Part shown: in pieces, positions 57,780 through 64,000 of the stretch
How the letters are laid out: every line of letters begins with the position of its first letter
Numbering within the stretch: the first letter of the stretch is position 1
NCBI RefSeq assembly: GCF_018294505.1
Contig: NC_057794.1
Location: 193,363,201-193,427,200, forward strand
Source of the DNA: Triticum aestivum
Taxonomy: Eukaryota; Streptophyta; Magnoliopsida; Poales; Poaceae
Direction of reading: 5' to 3'
DNA length: 64,000 bases
Program-made: the position numbers and the translations under genes
Notes under the pieces: generated by a model
Databases searched by the model: none
Told to the model about the DNA's origin: nothing
What the model saw: the letters and a program-made list of their open reading frames with translations, nothing else

Positions 57780-58427
57780 GTGTGGAGTAGAGAGGATCAC
57801 CCGCCTCGGGTTGATAATCCGGGTCACATGGCCTTGGTAGTGGCACCTCAGGTTGGTGGATACAAGTTCACTAAGGTGCTCATGGACGGAAGCAGCAGCA
57901 TCAACATCCTCTACTATGAGACGTTCCGCCGGATGGGATTGACTGATAAAAATCTTAAACAATCCAAAATTGTTTTTCACGGTGTGGTACCTGGTAAATC
58001 GGCATACCCAGTTGGTAAGATTGAACTGGAAGTAGCCTTTGGGGATGAGTATGACTCCAGAGCGGAAAAGTTAACCTTTGATGTGGTTAAGATCAAAAGT
58101 CCATATCATGCTCTGTTTGGACGGCTAGCTTATGCCAAGTTCATGACTCGGCCGTGTTATGTGTATTTGCAGCTCAATGTGCCGGGTCATAAGGGCACCA
58201 TTACGGTACATGGGAGCCAGAAGATAACCTTGGAGTGTGAACAAGGTGATGCTGCCTATGCTGAATCTGTTTGTGCAACAGAGGAGTTAAAATTTTACAA
58301 GGATCGTGTTGACCTGGCAGACATGACGTCATTAAAGAAACCAACAACAGAGCATGAGCCGGCGTTGAAATTCAAATCAGCTGGTGACACTAAGATGGTT
58401 GACTTTGTGCCTGGCGACTCATCCTAG
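57780..58427 (+). pseudogene. Protease region of element F pol
   Basis: This open frame of 215 residues begins inside pol. It has the retropepsin loop KVLMDGSSSINILYYETF (about 57,876-57,930, catalytic Asp kept), then VPGKSAYPVGKIELEVAFG and HALFGRLAYAKF. It ends at a TAG at 58,425. A second TAG follows at 58,459, and the frame continues into RT. The protease would cut Gag-Pol. Confidence 0.8.
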
Positions 58428-59396
58428 CAGTTCGTTGTCAGTGCAAACTTGGATCTGAAATAGGAAAGCGCGCTCATCGAGTTCATTCGTGAGAACCGGG
58501 ACCTCTTTGCATGGAAACCTTCAGACATGCCGGGTGTCCCGAGGGAACTCGCTGAGCACACTCTTAATGTTGATCCAAAGTTCAAGCCTGTCAGACAGTT
58601 TCTCCGACGGTTCAATGAAGAAAGGCGCAAAGCCATTGGAGAAGAGGTGGCCCAGCTCTTGGCGGCTGGGTTCATTGTGGAGGTCTTTCACCCTGAATGG
58701 TTAGCTAACCCGGTGCTTGTACTAAAAAAGAATGGCACCTGGCATATGTGTGTGGATTACACCGATCTGAACAAGTCCTTTCCGGCTGATCCTTTTGCAC
58801 TCCCCCGTATTGATCAGATCATTGATGCTACAGGGGGTTGCGCGCGTTTGAGTTTCTTGGATGCTTATTCAGGTTATCATCAGATTAAGATGGCGGTCAA
58901 AGATCAGGAGAAGACGGCTTTTATCACTCCTTTTGGAGCTTTCTGCTATGTGTCTACGCCTTTTGGGCTTAAGAGTACCCAGGCGACTTACCAACGGTGT
59001 GTGCAGAATTGTCTTCACGATCAAATTGGGTGCAATGTTCATGCTTATGTGGATGATATAGTGGTAAAATCCAGGAATGAGGAAACCTTGGTTACAGACC
59101 TGAAAGAGACTTTCGATAATCTCCGGATCTACAAAATGATGCTTAACCCAGCCAAGTGTGTTTTTGGTGTCCCAGCCGGCAAGCTCTTGGGTTTTTTGGT
59201 GTCCAACCGAGGTATTGAAGCTAACCCGGAGAAAATCAAGGCAATTACATCCCTAGCCAAACCATCATGCATCAATGACGTTCAGCGGCTGGCGAGTCGT
59301 GTTGCTACTTTGAGCCGGTTCATAAGCCGGTTAGGGGAGAAGGCAATGCCTTTTGTATCAGATGATGAAGAAAACAGATGCTTTTATTTGGAGTGA
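58428..59396 (+). pseudogene. Reverse transcriptase of element F
   Basis: The frame from 58,462 is open for about 310 residues. Motifs in order: FAWKPSDMPGVPRELAEH linker, GTWHMCVDYTDLNKSFP, LSFLDAYSGYHQIKMAVKD, FCYVSTPFGLKSTQATYQR, the catalytic box AYVDDIVVKS (YVDD at 59,046-59,057), and LLGFLVSNRGIEANPEKI. This is the complete Gypsy RT core with its catalytic Asp pair. The frame is lost by a shift near 59,350, just before RNase H. The domain may be functional in itself, but the upstream stops would prevent its synthesis. Confidence 0.88.
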
Positions 59397-59678
59397 TGAT
59401 GCAAATACTGCTTTTGAGGATCTAAAGACACAGCTTGCTGAGCCGCTAGTCCTTGCTGCTCTAGTTGAAAAAGAGCCGCTGTTATTATACGTGGCCGCCA
59501 ACTCACGACCTGTTAGTGTGGCTATTGTGGTGGAGCGCAAGGAGGCTGGCAAGGAAAATCCGGTTCAACGGCCGGTTTACTACGTCAGTGAGGTGTTGAT
59601 TGAATCCAAACAATGATATCCACATTGGCAGAAGCTCGTATATGGGGTGTTCATGACAAGCCGGAAGCTTAAGCATTA
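59353..59678 (+). pseudogene. First RNase H-like domain of element F, split by the Helitron
   Basis: In a new frame: FIWSDDANTAFEDLKTQLAE, LLLYVAANSRPVSVAIVVER, VYYVSEVLIESKQ, then a TGA and YGVFMTSRKLKHY. This is the RT-connected RNase H region, usually degenerate in the Tat branch. The sequence breaks off at 59,678, where the Helitron begins. Confidence 0.75.
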
Positions 59679-60160
59679 CTAGAAGAACGGCCGTGCGTTG
59701 CAACGGGGCCACATTAACTTTAAGAGTTCAATATTAATCATGTTAATAATACATTTAATATTCTCATACATATCAAGTGACACTGGCGACTTTTTTGTCA
59801 ATTTAGCAACGGACTCAGTTGCAACGGGCTCTTTATACATATCAGACAACTCGCTACTACTTAAACTACAACTATGGGTACCAATATTTTTTTGTCAATT
59901 TAGCTCAGCAATAGTGCCTGGCTTAATAGACTGCTTTGCATTCACCCCCTCAGAAGACAGAGAGAACCAACTCAGCATGTCAGAAGATTAACAGAAATTT
60001 CATTTGTATGGCATGAACATATAGCAGGAGCACCAACACATAGATCAGCAGAGAGCAGAGCATAGCATGCACACACTCGGGCCATCTATATCATACACAC
60101 ATAGCAACGCACACACGCATCACGCTGGCATACACATACAGAAAAGCAGGCACACACACA

Positions 60161-60400
60161 TCATGCGCATTGGCCGGTGCGACGCACGTAGAGCAAGTAC
60201 GTATGCACGGAGAGCAAGCTAGCAAGCACGCACGCGTCCAACCCTGCCGCTGCATGCGCTGGCAGAAGGTGAGGCAGCAAGGGAGACTGCACATTGAAGC
60301 TGTCCATGCAAGGCTGGAGGTACTGGGCCGGCGACGGCGGTGTCGGGACGGCGCTTGATTCATTCCCGGTGGCGTGGAGCTTGGGGCGGCAACGCGGCAA
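60161..60400 (-). other. Possible captured gene fragment in the Helitron
   Basis: A 79-codon minus-strand frame contains NESSAVPTPPSPAQYLQPCM and LLPHLLPAHAAAGLDACV. Its GC-rich, proline-rich character differs from the AT-rich Helitron around it. Capture of host exons is common in plant Helitrons. I do not recognise the source, and chance is not excluded. Confidence 0.25.
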
Positions 60401-61850
60401 TAGCTAGTGCTCGGGGATGGGGGTTTGGGGCGGGGGCAGTTGACCCGATGGCTAGTGAAGTTAACGGGCTCGGGCGGCTGGAAATTCGGCGGGTGGCGCC
60501 GACACAGCGCGAGGATGGGACAGGCGAAAAACCTAGCGGGCGTTCAACTACCAATACCCACGCCTTTTTTAGGGGAATTGCTTGTGAAAATAACGTGCGA
60601 CGACGACTTAGCGAGCGGATCCCCTTAAAAAAGACATAGCGAGCAGATTCCCTTAAAACTGGTAGGAATGGATACGATTGATGACGTTGATAAATAGTGG
60701 TGAATGTGGGCCTAATTTACTATCATCATGCATGGAAACGAATCATCAAGAAAAAGAATACTTCCTATTACTACACTTATAGGAAGCTTCCTAATCTCTG
60801 CTACCAAACAGCTTCTGCCCAAACAAGAAAGGAAAGTTATGGACGTGATTCGGAAGGAAACAAACGTTATGAAGATTAATTAATTTAGATTTGATCTTTA
60901 GAGATTGATTGTGATTGATTCTTTTACATAAAGACATTACTAAATAATTTGCGTCAGTATGGAAAGTTCTGATCCGTTCAGTTTTTTTCGTTGTGTGAGA
61001 GGGTGAAGTGAAAATAAACCGATAAAGTGGGGGAGGCGACGAAAAAAATCTACGACGGTTAACCTACAAAAAAAACCGGACGAAAGTGGTGGGACGAAAA
61101 AAAACCTGGAAGCGAGACTACCAAGTGGTGGCGATAGCTAGTGCTCGGGGATGGGGGTTTGGGGCGGGGGCAGTCGACCCGATGGCTGGCAAAGTTAACG
61201 GGCTCGGGCGGCTGGAAATTCGGCGGGTGGCGGCGGCACAACGCGAGGATGGGACAGGCGGAAAACCTAGCGGGCGTTCAACTACCAATACCCACACCTT
61301 TTTTTAGGGGAATTGCTTATGAAAATAACGTGCGATGACGACTTAGCGAGCGGATCCCCTTAAAAAAGACATAGCTAGCAGATTCCCTTAAAACTGGTAG
61401 GAATGGATACGATTGATGACGTTGATAAATAGTGGTGAATGTTGGCCTAATTTACTATCATCATGCATGGAAACGAATCATCAAGAAAAAGAATACTTCC
61501 TATTACTACACTCATAGGAAGCTTCCTAATCTCTGCTACCAAACAGTTTCTGCCCAAATAAGGAAGGAAAGTTATGGACTTGATTCGGAAGGAAACAAAC
61601 GTTATGAAGATTAATCAATTTAGATTTGATCTTTAGAGATTGATTGTGATTGATTCTTTTACATAAAGACATTATTTGCGTCAGTATGAAAAGTTCTGAT
61701 CCGTTCAGTTTTTTTTGTTGTGTGAGAGGGTGAAGTGAAAATAAACCGATGAAGTGGGGGAGGCGACGAAAAAAATCTACGACGGTTAACCTACGAAAAA
61801 AACCCGGACGAAAGTGGTGGGACGAAAAAAAACTGGAAGCGAGACTACCA
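60399..61850 (-). repeat. Tandem duplication of about 734 bp inside the Helitron
   Basis: ATAGCTAGTGCTCGGGGATG starts at 60,400 and again at 61,134. The two units stay closely similar through AGCGAGACTACCAA at about 61,110-61,123 and 61,838-61,851. The second unit includes the Helitron's terminal part, so the duplication extended the element from its 5' end. Confidence 0.85.
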
Positions 61851-61872
61851 ACTGCTCCATTAGAAATAGAGA

Positions 61873-62673
61873 TTTTCAGGGAATCCAATCACCGTGGTTA
61901 GCTCTGGTCCTTTGGGAGACATCATTCAAAACAGAGAAGCCACTGGGCGAGTCACCAAGTGGGCAATTGAGCTTGGGTCTCATGGGTTGAAGTATGTGCC
62001 ACGTACTGTGATCAAATCTCAAGCACTGGTTGACTTCATTAATTACTGGACAGAGATGCAGATGCCAGAAGAGAAACCAGACAACACGTATTGGACTATT
62101 CATTTTGATGGGTCCAAACAGTTGGAAGGCTCGGGGGCTGGAGTTGTGTTAACTTCTCTGCGAAGTGACAAATTTTGTTATGTGTTACGGTTGATGTTTC
62201 CTTGCACTAACAATGCAGCAGAGTATGAAGCCTTGCTCCATGATCTTCGAGTGACAAAAGAGATGAGTTTTAGTCGGGTCAGATGTCTTGGCAACTCAAA
62301 TCTAGTGGCTCAACATGTATCTGGCAAGTGGGATTCCAAGGACCCTCTCATGGCAGCTTATCGCCGGGAGGTTGATGCCGTTGCAGGGCATTTTAAAGGT
62401 TATCAGGTGGAGCACATTGACCGTCGAAAGAACGAAGTGGCTGATGCCTTAAGCCGGTTGGGGTCTCAGCGTAAGCCGGTACCACCTAACACCTTTTTGG
62501 ATGTTTTGCATAACCCCTTTGTCATGTTGCCCACAGAAGAAGATTTAGCTGTTCCTGACCCGGAGGCGCAGTTGGTGGTGGCTCTTCATGTCTTCCTAGA
62601 TTGGACAGTACCGTTCTGGGCTTACATGACCCGGGAGAGTTGCCAGCGGATGAGACCCTGGCTCGACAGATAA
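61873..62673 (+). pseudogene. Second, archaeal-type RNase H of element F
   Basis: After the Helitron the frame continues GPLGDIIQNREATGRVTKWA, then TYWTIHFDGSKQLEGSGAGV (first Asp), CTNNAAEYEALLHDLRV (Glu), CLGNSNLVAQHVSGKWDS and RRKNEVADALSRLGS (last Asp). In the third motif the usual GDSNLV is GNSNLV: a catalytic Asp is replaced by Asn, a G to A change. RNase H removes the RNA strand during replication, and this copy should be weak or inactive. The frame is lost near 62,640. Confidence 0.82.
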
Positions 62674-63854
62674 CCTGGCGGTCTAAGTCAATGACGATTT
62701 CAGATGGAGAGTTATACCGTCACAGTGTTTCCAGAGCGTTTCAGCGGTGTGTTTCCCCCGAAGAAGGTCAAGAAATCCTTCGTGAGGTCCATGAAGACGA
62801 TTGTGGTCATCACGCCGGGTCAAAATCTTTGGTGGCCAAGGCGTTTCGTCACGGTTTTTACTGGTTGACGGCTCACGCTGATGTAGAAGATCTGGTCAGT
62901 AGATGTGATGGATGTCAAAAGTTTGCATGACGAGCGGATGTGCCGGCTCAAGAGCTCCGGATGATTCCAATCACTTGGCCATTTGCGGTCTGGGGGCTTG
63001 ACATGGTGGGACCTTTCAAAAGGTCTAAGGAAAAAAAGACACATCTCTTGGTGGCAGTTGATAAATTCACCAAGTGGGTTGAGGCGGAGCCTGTGAGTAA
63101 GTGTGATGCGGCCACGGCGGTTCAGTTCATGAAAAAGGTGATCTTCCGTTTTGGTTTTCCACACAGCATTATCACTGACAATGGCACTAATCTGTCCCAA
63201 GGGGCTATGGAGGAGTTTTGTCAACGAGAGCACATTCGGCTTGATATTTATTCTGTAGCTCATCCTTAATCCAATGGTCAAGCTGAGAGAGCCAATCAGG
63301 AAATTTTGAAAGGGCTCAAACCCCGGCTTATGGTTCCTTTACAGCGAATGCCGGGTTGTTGGGTAGAGGAATTACCCTCGGTGTTATGGAGTATCAACAC
63401 CACACCTAGCAGGTCTACAGGTTACACACCTTTCTTCATGGTTTATGGAGCAGAAGCAGTGTTGCCTAGTGACATCCGTCATGACTCGCCTTGTGTGGTG
63501 GCTTAAGTTGAAGCTAATAATAAACAAGCCAGACGGGATGCACTTGACTTGTTGGATGAAGAAATAGACTTAGCAGCGGCCCGGTCAGCAATTTATCAAC
63601 AGGACCTGCGCCATTATCACAGTCGTCGGGTTAAGTCCAGGACTTTTTAGGAAGGTGACTTGGTGCTCCGGCTCATCCAGGATCTGTCAGATGCACACAA
63701 GTTATCCCCACCTTGGGAAGGACCCTTTGTGGTCAGTAAGAACTTAAACAACGGGTCATATTACCTCATTGACGTTTGAGAGCACAAAGACTCACGTAAG
63801 TCGGAGGAGGAGACCCGCCAGCCGTGGAACATTGCTCAACTTCAACCATACTAA
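62601..63854 (+). pseudogene. Integrase of element F, many stops
   Basis: Zinc-binding part: REVHEDDCGHHAGSKSLVAK and SRCDGCQKFA (62,780-62,927), then a TGA. Core: ITWPFAVWGLDMVGPF (first Asp), FGFPHSIITDNGTNL (second Asp), then a TAA at 63,268 just before SNGQAERANQEI (Glu). C-terminal: GAEAVLPSDIRHDSP, TAA at 63,504, then KLSPPWEGPFVV and NGSYYLIDV with further stops at 63,649 and 63,778. The frame ends IAQLQPY at 63,854. All three catalytic acids are still encoded, but no continuous protein can be made. Confidence 0.85.
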
Positions 63855-64000
63855 ACCTGAGCCACCGGCTCTCATCATGTACATACTTTAACATTGTGTA
63901 TACCATGATAAGCAATAAAGTAAGACCATCGATCTCTTTTCTTTTCAAAGATTATGCATCTTTGTTATCTCTTATTTTCAAATGACTATTAAGGAGCTGA
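63855..64000 (+). other. Start of the element F 3' non-coding region
   Basis: AT-rich sequence after the pol stop. The purine tract and 3' LTR should lie beyond the window. Confidence 0.6.

Larger units (their letters stand above)
59679..61872 (-). mobile_element. Non-autonomous Helitron, 2,194 bp
   Basis: Read on the minus strand it starts TCTCTATTTCTAATGGAGCA (right border 61,872) and ends CTAG at 59,682-59,679. A GC-rich imperfect hairpin (CCCGTTGCAACGCACGG) lies about 10 bases before that end. It sits between host A (59,678) and T (61,873) without target duplication, as Helitrons do. Joining the flanks restores the pol context (RKLKHY on the left, PITVVS-like on the right). No Rep/helicase gene is present. 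Inside is a large direct duplication. Confidence 0.85.
54805..64000 (+). mobile_element. Tat-lineage Gypsy element F, decayed, runs off the window
   Basis: Order on the plus strand: a 5' LTR remnant (54,805-55,136), primer-like site, gag, protease, RT, RNase H, a second archaeal-type RNase H, and integrase. The dual RNase H marks the Tat/Retand branch. The coding region is long and otherwise well kept, but broken by about a dozen stops and several frameshifts. A Helitron splits pol at 59,679-61,872. The 3' LTR lies beyond the window. It is the only element here with a full set of pol domains. Confidence 0.85.

Noticed and set aside
1..64000. CRISPR arrays, operons or ribosome binding sites
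   Set aside because: The window is plant nuclear DNA. The repeats seen are transposon parts, microsatellites or local duplications without a spacer structure.

Overview
This is a gene-poor, transposon-dense window from a large grass genome, almost certainly a Triticeae species (wheat, Aegilops or barley relatives). The evidence is the repeat content: Athila-type Gypsy LTRs opening TGATACGTCTCC, an Angela/BARE/WIS-type Copia LTR opening TGAAGGAAATATGCC, CACTA elements, Stowaway MITEs with CTCCCTCC ends and a grass-type Helitron. I found no intact host gene. Family names are given only at lineage level because no database could be searched.

Layout. 1-560: end of an Athila-type LTR. 561-18,976: an old plus-strand Gypsy relic (B-prime) split by a younger, structurally complete minus-strand Gypsy (B, 1,643-16,685, target duplication CCAGG). 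Element B is itself split in its 3' LTR by a complete plus-strand non-autonomous element (C, 2,320-9,830). 18,977-20,362: a Copia element collapsed by a large internal deletion. 20,363-about 23,425: a CACTA end with long subterminal arrays. 23,426-24,315: an unclassified LTR-like block. 24,316-39,899: a non-coding Gypsy (D) containing a tRNA-Lys-like sequence and split by a complete minus-strand Athila-type element (E, 29,579-39,104, target duplication GGCTA). 39,900-about 47,250: a second CACTA with a decayed multi-exon gene and a 321-base assembly gap. 47,250-53,683: spacer with MITEs, short tandem repeats and a segmental duplication. 53,684-54,804: two LTR fragments. 54,805 to the window end: a Tat-lineage Gypsy (F) with gag, protease, RT, two RNase H domains and integrase, all inactivated, split by a 2.2-kb Helitron (59,679-61,872).

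How the parts relate. C and E lack a recognisable polymerase, and D has no recognisable coding region. D shares its R-U5 and primer-site region with F, so F-like elements may have moved D. E keeps gag and protease, plus a decayed ATHILA-ORF1-like gene where polymerase or envelope would normally lie.

The most interesting observation is in B and B-prime. Both carry, antisense to the element and between a truncated pol and the 3' LTR, a gene encoding a B3-like DNA-binding domain followed by a Ser/Asp-rich tail. In B it has its own TATA box, leader and polyadenylation-like signal. B-prime holds a strongly diverged copy in the same relative position and orientation, so the gene was part of the family before the two insertions. 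Both copies are now broken.
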